Below are positions 1 to 6,148 of a DNA stretch of 8,646 bases, one piece after another. The stretch lies in contig JAUVBH010000054.1 in the NCBI GenBank assembly GCA_030591285.1, positions 1-8,646 of the forward strand, given 5' to 3'. A program made the translations under genes and the position numbers. This DNA comes from Thermoplasmatota archaeon (GTDB lineage Archaea; Thermoplasmatota; Penumbrarchaeia; Penumbrarchaeales; Penumbrarchaeaceae). The notes below the pieces were generated by a model, which saw nothing but the letters and a program-made list of their open reading frames with translations, ran no database searches and was not told the DNA's origin. Every line of letters starts with the position of its first letter. Position 1 is the first letter of the stretch.

Positions 1-165
1 GGAGGAATGACACTCCATGATCTTTTGGATACAGAGCTCTCCTACAATCCACCAGTTTCGCAGATGTATGATCCGATCACACAACTTGCGGAGATCGGCC
101 TAAAAAGGCTCAAACTTCCACCTAAAGAGTGTTTGGAACCATTCTTTACCAAGCCTAAGCAATGA
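1..165 (+). CDS. C-terminal fragment of an FAD/NAD(P)-dependent disulfide reductase-like protein (CoA-disulfide reductase / NADH oxidase type)
   Basis: Reading from base 1 in frame 1, the sequence is open for 54 codons and stops at TGA 163-165. The fragment reads GGMTLHDLLDTELSYNPPVSQ, then MYDPITQLAEI and a lysine-rich tail. The pattern (M-T-hydrophobic-x-D/E-L, then D/E-L-x-Y-x-P-P-x-S, then a D-P-hydrophobic motif) is the usual end of the C-terminal dimerisation domain in the CoA-disulfide reductase, NADH oxidase and polysulfide reductase group of flavoproteins. Those enzymes use FAD and NAD(P)H to reduce disulfides, sulfur compounds or oxygen, but the catalytic cysteine and nucleotide-binding parts lie outside the window, so the substrate cannot be told. 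The gene ends 21 bases before the preferred alaS start and may be cotranscribed with it. The family call rests on this short tail only. Confidence 0.65.
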   Translation, partial: GGMTLHDLLDTELSYNPPVSQMYDPITQLAEIGLKRLKLPPKECLEPFFTKPKQ

Positions 166-176
166 ATCTACCATAT

Positions 177-183
177 GAGGGAT
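177..183 (+). promoter_or_regulatory. Shine-Dalgarno-like site that favours the second alaS ATG
   Basis: GAGGGAT lies 3 bases upstream of the ATG at 187, with its GAGGG core 5 bases away. It resembles the archaeal GAGGTGAT consensus. The first ATG, at 175, has no purine-rich site before it and would place this motif inside the coding region. I therefore take 187 as the more likely start, with moderate confidence. Confidence 0.45.
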
Positions 184-186
184 CTG

Positions 187-2853
187 ATGCTATCTGAGAA
201 GGAGATGAAAAAGAAGGTCAAGGACGAGGCTTCCTCTGATCCTGATCGTTACTTTCCAACAGAGAAAATGAAGCAGATCGGTCTCAGGAGGGGCAGGTGC
301 CCCAATTGCGGAACATATTTCTGGACCGCTGATACCGAGAGAACGGTTTGCGGAGAACCTGTATGTGAAGGTGGTTACTCCTTCATTGGTAAGAAGAACT
401 GCACACATAAAATGGACTTCATCGCAGTATGGAAGAGATTCTCCGATCTTTTTGAAAAAAGAGGTTATACACCTATTGCAAGGTATCCCTCCATCTCTCG
501 ATGGAATCCAACTTCAGAATTCACTCTCGCATCCATTACAGATTTTCAGCCGTATGTGGTGAGGGGAGCCGTGAAACCTCCCGCAAATCCTCTTGTTGTC
601 CCCCAAACATGTTTGAGGTTCAATGATGTTGATAACGTTGGCATAACAGGAAGGCATAACACAGGTTTCATCATGATAGGACAACATGCCTTCGTATCCG
701 AGGAAGAGTATGACCAGCCGAAGTATTTCGATGACATCCATGCGTGGTTGATCGAAGGAATGGGTCTTCCTCTCAACGATATTGTCTATCATGAGGATGC
801 ATGGGCAGGTGGAGGGAACTTTGGATGCTCTCTGGAATTCTTCTCCAAGGGTCTCGAGATCGGCAATCAGGTCTATACGATGTATGAAAGGGATGGAGAC
901 CAGTTGAAAGGTCTTGACATCCGCGTTCTTGATATGGGTATGGGTCAGGAAAGGCCAGCCTGGTTCTCGTATGGAACTCCGACAGCATATGAACCAAATT
1001 TCCCGACTGTAATGAAGAAGCTATTCTCCATCGCAGGTTTGAAAGAGGAAGGAGAAGAGAAGGATATTCTCAATCGGTTCCTTCCCTATTCCGCTCTTTT
1101 GAACATGGATGAAGTTGATGATGTTAACAAGGTCTGGGTGGATATTGCCTCCAAGATCGGCGTGGATGTGGATCAGTTGAAGAAGACTGTCCAGGTCCAC
1201 GCTGGATTATATTCTATTGCAGACCATTCTAGAGCCTTGTTGTTCGCCTTGAGCGATGGAGGTCTACCTTCTAATTCAGGCGGTGGATACAATCTGAGGT
1301 TGATCTACCGGAGGGCTCAGGATTTCATTGAAAAATACGGATGGGACCTTGACATGGGAGAGGTGGCTAGATGGCATGCAGAATACCTTGTGCCCCAGTT
1401 CCCTGAGATGCTTGAAGCTGCTCCGGAGGTCCATGAGATCCTGGACCATGAAAAGAGGAAATTCAGAGCAACCAGGCAAAAGGCGATATCAACCGTGGAG
1501 AGACTGAAGAAGAAGGAGGAGAAAGGAAGGTCAGTTACAGTAGATGACCTTCTGAGACTGTATGATTCACAGGGAATAACACCTGATCTCTTCACTAGCT
1601 CCGGTCTTGATGTCGAGGTACCACCGGATTTTTATAAACGGGTAGCAGAGCTCCATGAAAATGCTCCAACGAAAGCGGCAACCAAGAAAGATTTCCATCT
1701 TGATCTCAAAGAGTTGCCTCCAACAGGTGTTCTCTATTACAGTGACTATCTGATGCTGGATTTCAGTTCAAAGATCGTAGATATAGTGGACAACAATATC
1801 GTTCTTTCGGAGACCGCATTCTATCCAACCTCCGGAGGCCAGCTTCATGATGTCGGACAGCTCCTGGGACCAACAGAGGTTCAGGTTGTTGATGTCTTCA
1901 AACAGGACCATCTGATCGTCCACAAGGTTGAAGGTGACCTTTCTGGATGGAATGTGGGCTTGGTGGTCCAGGGCAAGATAGAAAAGGGCCGTAGAGAACA
2001 GCTTGCTCAGCATCATACCACAACTCACATTATCAACGGTGTTGCAAGGTCCATTCTGGGAAATCACATCTGGCAGGCAGGGGCCGAAAAGACAGAAGAG
2101 AAGGGAAGACTGGATATTACCCATTACAAGACACTTGAGAAGGAACAGCTTGAGGCCATCGAGAGATCGGCTAACGAGGTCATTGAGGAAGCCCAGGAAG
2201 TGATCTCGATGATCCTCCCCAGGGACGAAGCCGAGGAAAGATATGGTTTCAGATTGTATCAGGGTGGAGCGGTTCCCGGGGAAGAATTGCGTGTTATCTC
2301 CATAGAGGGATTGGATACCGAAGCCTGTGGTGGGACCCACCTTAGGAACACCTCTGAAGCTGTCAGGGTCACAATATCTGGGACCAAGAAGATCCAGGAC
2401 GGGATATTGAGATTGGAATACGTTGCAGGAAAAAGAGCCATGGAGATGTATGAACAAGATATCTTCACACTTTCTCAGGTAATGACAATAATGGGAATTT
2501 CGGATCCAGAATCCCTTCAACCAGTCAGTGATTCCCTATTTTCACTCTGGAAAAGACTTCGTAAGTTCGCAGGAAGATCAAGAAAGATGGACCCTGAAAC
2601 AAGAGCCCTTGCAGTTGAGGAATTGAGATCGGAAATCGAAGGCAGTTCTGCATTGAAGGCACTTGATAGTTGGAAAGACCTTGGAAGTCCAGAAGAAGGT
2701 CTTCCATTGGAGGATCTTATCTCTCTGGAAGTTTCCAGACCTCAAGAGTATTTACAACAGTCTGCTGTCGTATTCAAGGTCCAGAAGGGTCAGTTGCAGA
2801 GGACTGTGATAAGATTCATCAGAGAGGTCAATGACTGGATATCTGCCCTGTAG
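187..2853 (+). CDS. alaS: Alanyl-tRNA synthetase, archaeal type
   Basis: Class II synthetase that charges tRNA-Ala in the cytoplasm and hydrolyses mischarged Ser- or Gly-tRNA-Ala. It has 888 residues from ATG 187 (892 from ATG 175), near the usual archaeal length of about 900. Residues 38-60 hold a Cys4 motif (CPNC, then C55 and C60) seen at the N-terminus of archaeal enzymes. Class II motif 2 is around R144 in the CLRFNDVDNVG segment. Motif 3 is GMGQER at 251-256. The editing domain shows both zinc-ligand motifs: HHTTTH at 609-614 and CGGTH at 714-718. The C-terminal 130 residues are helical and charged; I do not see the glycine-rich stretch usual in many bacterial C-Ala domains. The gene follows the disulfide reductase gene closely and is followed by a promoter-bearing gap, so it is probably the last gene of its unit. 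The identity is secure; the start is not. Confidence 0.97.
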   Translation: MLSEKEMKKKVKDEASSDPDRYFPTEKMKQIGLRRGRCPNCGTYFWTADTERTVCGEPVCEGGYSFIGKKNCTHKMDFIAVWKRFSDLFEKRGYTPIARYPSISRWNPTSEFTLASITDFQPYVVRGAVKPPANPLVVPQTCLRFNDVDNVGITGRHNTGFIMIGQHAFVSEEEYDQPKYFDDIHAWLIEGMGLPLNDIVYHEDAWAGGGNFGCSLEFFSKGLEIGNQVYTMYERDGDQLKGLDIRVLDMGMGQERPAWFSYGTPTAYEPNFPTVMKKLFSIAGLKEEGEEKDILNRFLPYSALLNMDEVDDVNKVWVDIASKIGVDVDQLKKTVQVHAGLYSIADHSRALLFALSDGGLPSNSGGGYNLRLIYRRAQDFIEKYGWDLDMGEVARWHAEYLVPQFPEMLEAAPEVHEILDHEKRKFRATRQKAISTVERLKKKEEKGRSVTVDDLLRLYDSQGITPDLFTSSGLDVEVPPDFYKRVAELHENAPTKAATKKDFHLDLKELPPTGVLYYSDYLMLDFSSKIVDIVDNNIVLSETAFYPTSGGQLHDVGQLLGPTEVQVVDVFKQDHLIVHKVEGDLSGWNVGLVVQGKIEKGRREQLAQHHTTTHIINGVARSILGNHIWQAGAEKTEEKGRLDITHYKTLEKEQLEAIERSANEVIEEAQEVISMILPRDEAEERYGFRLYQGGAVPGEELRVISIEGLDTEACGGTHLRNTSEAVRVTISGTKKIQDGILRLEYVAGKRAMEMYEQDIFTLSQVMTIMGISDPESLQPVSDSLFSLWKRLRKFAGRSRKMDPETRALAVEELRSEIEGSSALKALDSWKDLGSPEEGLPLEDLISLEVSRPQEYLQQSAVVFKVQKGQLQRTVIRFIREVNDWISAL

Positions 2854-2886
2854 ATCTCAGTTATCAATTCTCTGAATGGAAACGAA

Positions 2887-2898
2887 GGTTTTAAAACC
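2887..2898 (+). promoter_or_regulatory. TATA-like box inside a 12-base palindrome, probable promoter of the signalling cassette
   Basis: GGTTTTAAAACC is a perfect palindrome with an AT-rich core of the archaeal TATA type, in the 138-base gap between alaS and the kinase-like gene. Transcription would start about 25 bases downstream, near 2918, leaving a leader of about 70 nt before the start codon. The leader contains GAGAGT (2930-2935) and ACTCTC (2961-2966), which could pair as a weak 6-bp stem. The symmetry may be incidental, because TATA boxes are often self-complementary. Confidence 0.5.
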
Positions 2899-2991
2899 AC
2901 ATCCAACCCCATGTCTTATTGTTACAACTGAGAGTGTAATTTCCATCAAGTAAAGTTTCAACTCTCCTTCCCCCGAGAAGAGGCGAAATAA

Positions 2992-3687
2992 ATGACAGAT
3001 GACATCTGGAAATTTGGTCAAAAAGGTGACTCAAGGTTTTACCTTGACGTTCTTACACATGATATCAAGAATCTGAATCAGGGTGTCTACGGTTATCTTG
3101 AGCTGATGTCAATGATGCCAGACACAACAGAGAAGCAGAAGAAGTTCCTTGATGAAGCTCTTGGCTATGTTAGAATGTCATCCAATCTCATAAACAGCAT
3201 CGAGCTGGATTCACAGACCAGGGCCAACGATCAGTGTATCGGTCTGTCAAAAGCCATCAATGATGCCACCGAGTATTTCGATTCATTGAATTCCAATATG
3301 GACCTCTCATTGATAGTCGAAGGGCTATCATCGGAGATCACTGTTCAGGGGAATCTTTTACTGGTCGATGTCTTCCTTTTCCTGCTGGATTTCATGCTGA
3401 AGAGATGCGAGGGGGGACGGCTAAGGGTCAATATCAGGATCAAAGAGACCCTGGACAACTCTGCCCAGGTTACACTTGAAGGGGATTTTAAACCTCCAGA
3501 ACGGGAGTCCATATCGGAACTCTTCTATGAAAGTGATCCCTTGACAGGAAGAAAAAGAGGGAAACTGGTTTTCTGCAAGTCAATTGTGGAGAGGTTTGGA
3601 GGTACTGTTAATTACTTCGAGCCTTCTATTACCAGTGGTCTGGGCGGGGGCGGATTCACAGTAGTGCTCAAGGAGGTATTGAAATAA
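2992..3687 (+). CDS. Small histidine-kinase-like protein with H-box and degenerate ATPase domain
   Basis: 231 residues, no predicted signal peptide or membrane segment, so soluble. Residues 14-75 resemble a dimerisation/phosphoacceptor helix pair, with the H-box DVLTHDIKN and H23 as the likely phosphorylated histidine. Residues 85-231 look like a HATPase_c fold, but its ATP-binding motifs are eroded. The N-box region (124-140) reads LVDVFLFLLDFMLKRCE, without the N-x-x-x-N pattern. The G1 motif DxGxG is absent around 160-172. G2 is reduced to RGKLVFCKSIVERFGG at 189-204. The C-terminal GGGGFTVVL resembles the usual GxGxxF ending. Start ATG 2992 has GAGG at 2980-2983, 8 bases away. It is followed at once by a receiver gene, which suggests a phosphorelay pair. 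It may be a kinase with divergent motifs, or a phosphotransfer protein like Spo0B or ChpT that kept the fold and lost ATP use. The family call is good; activity is uncertain. Confidence 0.8.
   Translation: MTDDIWKFGQKGDSRFYLDVLTHDIKNLNQGVYGYLELMSMMPDTTEKQKKFLDEALGYVRMSSNLINSIELDSQTRANDQCIGLSKAINDATEYFDSLNSNMDLSLIVEGLSSEITVQGNLLLVDVFLFLLDFMLKRCEGGRLRVNIRIKETLDNSAQVTLEGDFKPPERESISELFYESDPLTGRKRGKLVFCKSIVERFGGTVNYFEPSITSGLGGGGFTVVLKEVLK
3670..3677 (+). promoter_or_regulatory. Strong Shine-Dalgarno site inside the 3' end of the kinase-like gene
   Basis: AAGGAGGT is a near-perfect match to the anti-Shine-Dalgarno sequence. It ends 15 bases before GTG 3693, which is too far for normal use, but 6 bases before the in-frame ATA at 3684. 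It sits within the last codons of the upstream gene, so translation of the two genes is probably coupled. Confidence 0.65.
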
Positions 3688-3692
3688 GGTCT

Positions 3693-4040
3693 GTGCTCAT
3701 TGTAGATGATGAACCCTTCATTCATCAACTTTACAAGGATATCCTTGAGTTCAACGGCTATGAAGTCACCGGAGAAGCATATGATGGTCAGGAAGCTATC
3801 GAGATCTTTTCCAGTTTGAAGAAGAAACCAGATGTAATTATAATGGACCATCGGATGCCGAACAAGGATGGAGTTGATACTACCATCCGGATCAAGGAGA
3901 TGTGCCCCAAGGTCAAGATCATATTCGCTTCAGCAGACACAACAATAAGGACCCGTGCGCTGGATGCTGGGGCAAGTGAGTTCCTTTCAAAACCATTCCA
4001 GATCAATGATCTGGTCTCCGCTCTCGATGAGGTCGAGTGA
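3693..4040 (+). CDS. Stand-alone CheY-like response regulator receiver
   Basis: 115 residues from GTG 3693, consisting of one receiver domain with no output domain. The expected residues are all visible: the acidic pair D5-D6 in LIVDDE, phosphoacceptor D52 in VIIMDHRMPNKDG, S80 in IIFASAD, and K100 in the SKPF motif. Such proteins act by protein-protein contact after phosphorylation, or pass phosphate on. The gene begins 5 bases after the upstream stop codon TAA (3685-3687). The strong Shine-Dalgarno site at 3670-3677 is badly spaced for GTG 3693. An in-frame ATA at 3684 would give a product beginning M-R-S-V-L-I-V-D-D-E, the typical receiver start, with ideal 6-base spacing and an ATAA overlap with the upstream stop. 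The kinase-like neighbour is the obvious partner. The target of the signal cannot be read from this window. Confidence 0.93.
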   Translation: MLIVDDEPFIHQLYKDILEFNGYEVTGEAYDGQEAIEIFSSLKKKPDVIIMDHRMPNKDGVDTTIRIKEMCPKVKIIFASADTTIRTRALDAGASEFLSKPFQINDLVSALDEVE

Positions 4041-4056
4041 TCCACTGGAGCGATAA

Positions 4057-4065
4057 TTTTATAAA
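4057..4065 (+). promoter_or_regulatory. TATA box of the RNase P RNA gene
   Basis: TTTTATAAA lies 17 bases after the receiver stop codon. A start 25-27 bases downstream of its centre falls at about 4086-4088, just before the first base of helix P1 (4089). The distance supports both the promoter and the RNA 5' end. Confidence 0.75.
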
Positions 4066-4086
4066 CCACCTTTAACGGTGAGGGGA

Positions 4087-4424
4087 AAGTCGGGAGAAGG
4101 TGGACGGCCGACGGTGGTCCTTGATGACTGCTGGGGAAAGTCCTCCCTCCTCAAGACACCGGGGCCCGGTGCAAGCCGGGATCGCGAGAGCGATGGCGAT
4201 GGAGCAGAAACGACACCGCCGCATCATATGGAATGAAAGGCCTGGCCTGGACGTCGATGCGGACCGGATGAAACGGCCAACCCCTCGGGGAGCAAGCCCA
4301 AATGTCCGAAGTGACCTGTCTTGGGATCGGAAGGTAGGGTGCGAAGGTAGATGCCGTCATCCCTGCATTGTAATGCTGCGGGGAGAACAGAAGGAGGCTT
4401 ATGTCCTTCACCCGACACTTTTCT
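4087..4424 (+). ncRNA. rnpB: RNase P RNA, archaeal type A-like
   Basis: The catalytic RNA of RNase P, which removes 5' leaders from pre-tRNAs. The ends meet in helix P1: GTCGGG (4089-4094) with CCCGAC (4411-4416), then GAAGG (4096-4100) with CCTTC (4405-4409) after one A-A mismatch. A P3-like hairpin is formed by 4112-4119 and 4126-4133. Helix P4 is textbook: AAG, bulged U4141, CCTCC (4138-4146), paired with GGAGG-CTT (4393-4400). The conserved core segments GGGGAAAGTCC (4133-4143), GCAGAAACGACACCG (about 4205-4219), GGAGCAAGCCCAAAT (about 4289-4303) and AGAACAGAAGGAGGCTTA (about 4384-4401) are all present. The gene has its own TATA box and ends in a TTTTCTT tract. Open frames through this segment are coincidental. 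Exact ends may differ by a few bases. Confidence 0.95.
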
Positions 4425-4425
4425 T
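4419..4425 (+). terminator. T-rich terminator of RNase P RNA
   Basis: TTTTCTT follows helix P1 directly. Archaeal RNA polymerase terminates at short T tracts, so this is a probable 3' end for the RNase P RNA. Confidence 0.5.
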
Positions 4426-4434
4426 ATAGTACAC

Positions 4435-4450
4435 ACTAAACATATTTAGT
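4435..4450. promoter_or_regulatory. Inverted repeat overlapping the probable pfdA TATA box
   Basis: ACTAAA-CATA-TTTAGT is a perfect inverted repeat with a 4-base centre. The segment CATATTTA (4441-4448) inside it is the best TATA-like element upstream of the prefoldin operon. Transcription would start near 4468-4470, exactly where a leader hairpin begins. A weaker alternative is the AT-rich stretch at 4456-4466. An operator role is inferred from symmetry only. Confidence 0.45.
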
Positions 4451-4469
4451 GGGAAATAGTTTAATTACC

Positions 4470-4513
4470 GGTCCCTACTTCGGACCATCGAAACGAAGAA
4501 GTCATTCACTTCT
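4470..4513 (+). promoter_or_regulatory. Two tandem hairpins in the 5' leader of the pfdA-ftsY operon
   Basis: GGTCC (4470-4474) pairs with GGACC (4482-4486) across a 7-base loop. AGAAGT (4497-4502) pairs with ACTTCT (4508-4513) across a 5-base loop. Both lie between the predicted transcription start and the Shine-Dalgarno site at 4531-4540, which they leave free. The stems are short, so this is a modest structure call and no known riboswitch is recognised. Confidence 0.35.
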
Positions 4514-4530
4514 GGATGTACTGAAATCGT

Positions 4531-4540
4531 GGAAAGGAGG
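4531..4540 (+). promoter_or_regulatory. Shine-Dalgarno site that fixes the pfdA start
   Basis: GGAAAGGAGG ends 7 bases before ATG 4548. The frame is open back to GTG 4449, but that extension has no Shine-Dalgarno site, covers the leader hairpins and is not part of the family. Confidence 0.85.
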
Positions 4541-4547
4541 CCCAGGA

Positions 4548-4985
4548 ATGTCCCAGGAAATGGAGATGGGAATAGCGCAGATGGATCAGCTGAAGGCTCA
4601 GATCGAATCGATCAGAATGCAGAGGGATTCCCTTGGGAACGTTGCATTGGACTATGATCGGTCCATTGTGGTCATGGAGAGTATGAAGAGTGGAACCTCG
4701 GAAGAGGTTCTTCTTCCCATTGGGGGACAGGTCTTTGTTAGATCGAAGATACTCGAAATGGAGAAACTCCTTGTGGACCAGGGTGCCGGGATCATAATGG
4801 ACATCAGCATAGATGATGCCATCCTTCAGATAAAGGACAGAAAGGAAAAGGTGATCCAGGCTGTTTCCAGTCTTGATCGGTCAATTCAGGAACTCATGGG
4901 AAGATATCAGGAGATCTCCAACAAGACCCAGCAGCTTTACAATGATCAGATGATGACCGGGGCAGGACCTGAAAAGACCTTCTAG
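4548..4985 (+). CDS. pfdA: Prefoldin alpha subunit
   Basis: 145 residues. Prefoldin is a cytosolic alpha2-beta4 hexamer that captures unfolded proteins and hands them to the thermosome; this would be the alpha subunit. The sequence has the family plan: an N-terminal coiled-coil helix (about 1-50, rich in Q, E, M and L), a central beta-hairpin region with the hallmark EEVLLPIGGQVFV followed by a second hairpin containing GAGIIMDISIDDA, and a C-terminal coiled-coil helix (about 95-135) ending in a short polar tail. The length fits the usual 140-150 residues. The gene is the first of a unit with ftsY and a membrane protein; its TAG stop overlaps the ftsY Shine-Dalgarno site. Pairing of pfdA with ftsY is a common archaeal arrangement that joins protein folding with membrane targeting. 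Confidence 0.92.
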   Translation: MSQEMEMGIAQMDQLKAQIESIRMQRDSLGNVALDYDRSIVVMESMKSGTSEEVLLPIGGQVFVRSKILEMEKLLVDQGAGIIMDISIDDAILQIKDRKEKVIQAVSSLDRSIQELMGRYQEISNKTQQLYNDQMMTGAGPEKTF

Positions 4986-4996
4986 AGGTGTCGTAG

Positions 4997-6145
4997 ATGT
5001 TCAAGAGTCTCAAGGAGAAGCTCAATATCTTCAAGAAAAAAGCCAAGGATGATATTGATAGTGATGAACCTCAACCCCTCTCTCAAACACCTTCTCAGAA
5101 AGTTATCCCAAAAAGCAAATTCGCTCAAAAATCCATGAAGAAGAGCGGCAAGAAAATGGCTCGGGACGCTGGTCCCACTGTAGGAATGGAAAGCGAAAGC
5201 GGGATCACCCTCCAGGATTCCATTGAAGGGTCTGGATTAAAAGGTGATGACCTTCTGAAAAGTGGAAAACCTCTTGTTGAAGAGAAAGGAGGTCTATTCT
5301 CCAAAAAGATCTCGGACAAGAAACTGGATGAATTCCTCTTCGAACTTGAGATGGCCTTATTGGAGTCTGATGTTGCACAGCCAGTAGTGGAGCGGATAAA
5401 GGAATATCTGAAAGAGGAACTTGCCGGCGTTAAACTCGATCGTAAGACCGATATGGAAGTTCTAGTTGAGAACGCCCTCAGACATTCCATAGAGAAGGTC
5501 CTTGTCACCCAGACCTTTGATTTCGATCGGTTCATCAAAGGGGCCAATAAGCCGATAGTGATCATGTTCGTTGGTGTTAACGGAACAGGGAAGACCACTG
5601 CTATAGCGAGGATCGCCCACAGGTTGAAAGAACAGCACATCACCTGTGTTCTTGCTGCTGGAGATACGTTCAGGGCCGGAGCCATTGAACAGCTGACGAA
5701 ACATGCTGAGAACCTGGGAATGAAGATAATCAAACATAAAGCAGGTGCAGATCCTGCTGCTGTTGCATATGATGCCATAGAGCACGCTGTTGCAAGAAGG
5801 AAAGACGTAGTTCTCCTGGACACAGCTGGAAGAATGCAGACAAATACAAATCTCATGGATGAGATGAAAAAGATCTCCAGGGTAGCCAAACCACAGTTGA
5901 AGATATTCGTTGGTGACTCCCTGGCCGGGAACGATGCAGTTATCCAGGCTCAGAAATTCGATGAAGCTGTCGGTATCGATGGTGTGATTCTGACCAAGAT
6001 CGATGTTGATGCAAAAGGAGGAGCAGCTCTTTCTATTGCCTACACCATTGGAAAACCGATCCTATTCATAGGTACCGGACAGGATTACAAGGATCTTATT
6101 CCATTTGACCCTAAATGGATGACAGATAGATTGTTCGAGGAGTAA
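4997..6145 (+). CDS. ftsY: Signal recognition particle receptor FtsY
   Basis: 382 residues. SRP GTPase that docks the SRP54-ribosome complex at the membrane during co-translational targeting. The N-terminal 100 residues form a charged, low-complexity A domain that begins with a basic amphipathic segment (MFKSLKEKLNIFKKKAK), suited to membrane association. The N domain spans about 108-180, followed by the G domain. G-motifs are intact: GVNGTGKTT at 193-201, DTFRAG at 223-228, DTAGR at 275-279, TKIDVDAKGG at 333-342, and the closing GTGQDYKDLIPFDPKW. FtsY is separated from its paralogue SRP54 by the absence of a methionine-rich M domain and by the acidic/basic N-terminal extension. ATG 4997 has GAGGTG at 4985-4990, 6 bases upstream, overlapping the pfdA stop. 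The next gene starts 3 bases after its stop, so the three are almost certainly one operon. Confidence 0.96.
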   Translation: MFKSLKEKLNIFKKKAKDDIDSDEPQPLSQTPSQKVIPKSKFAQKSMKKSGKKMARDAGPTVGMESESGITLQDSIEGSGLKGDDLLKSGKPLVEEKGGLFSKKISDKKLDEFLFELEMALLESDVAQPVVERIKEYLKEELAGVKLDRKTDMEVLVENALRHSIEKVLVTQTFDFDRFIKGANKPIVIMFVGVNGTGKTTAIARIAHRLKEQHITCVLAAGDTFRAGAIEQLTKHAENLGMKIIKHKAGADPAAVAYDAIEHAVARRKDVVLLDTAGRMQTNTNLMDEMKKISRVAKPQLKIFVGDSLAGNDAVIQAQKFDEAVGIDGVILTKIDVDAKGGAALSIAYTIGKPILFIGTGQDYKDLIPFDPKWMTDRLFEE

Positions 6146-6148
6146 GGA

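Noticed and set aside
1768..2520. Minus-strand open frame of 250 codons inside alaS
   Set aside because: It lies wholly opposite the editing domain of alaS, shows no domain pattern, and has no promoter or Shine-Dalgarno site. It is a by-product of codon usage on the other strand.
4100..4429. Open frames on both strands through the 4100-4430 region
   Set aside because: The region is the RNase P RNA gene; conserved helices and core motifs explain it, and the translations resemble no protein.
4449..4547. Upstream extension of pfdA to GTG 4449
   Set aside because: The extension covers leader hairpins, lacks a Shine-Dalgarno site and would start inside the TATA palindrome; ATG 4548 has an excellent site and gives the family length.
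5125..5889. Minus-strand open frame of 254 codons inside ftsY
   Set aside because: It is opposite the N and G domains of FtsY, and its Ser/Arg-rich low-complexity translation is typical of an antisense shadow.
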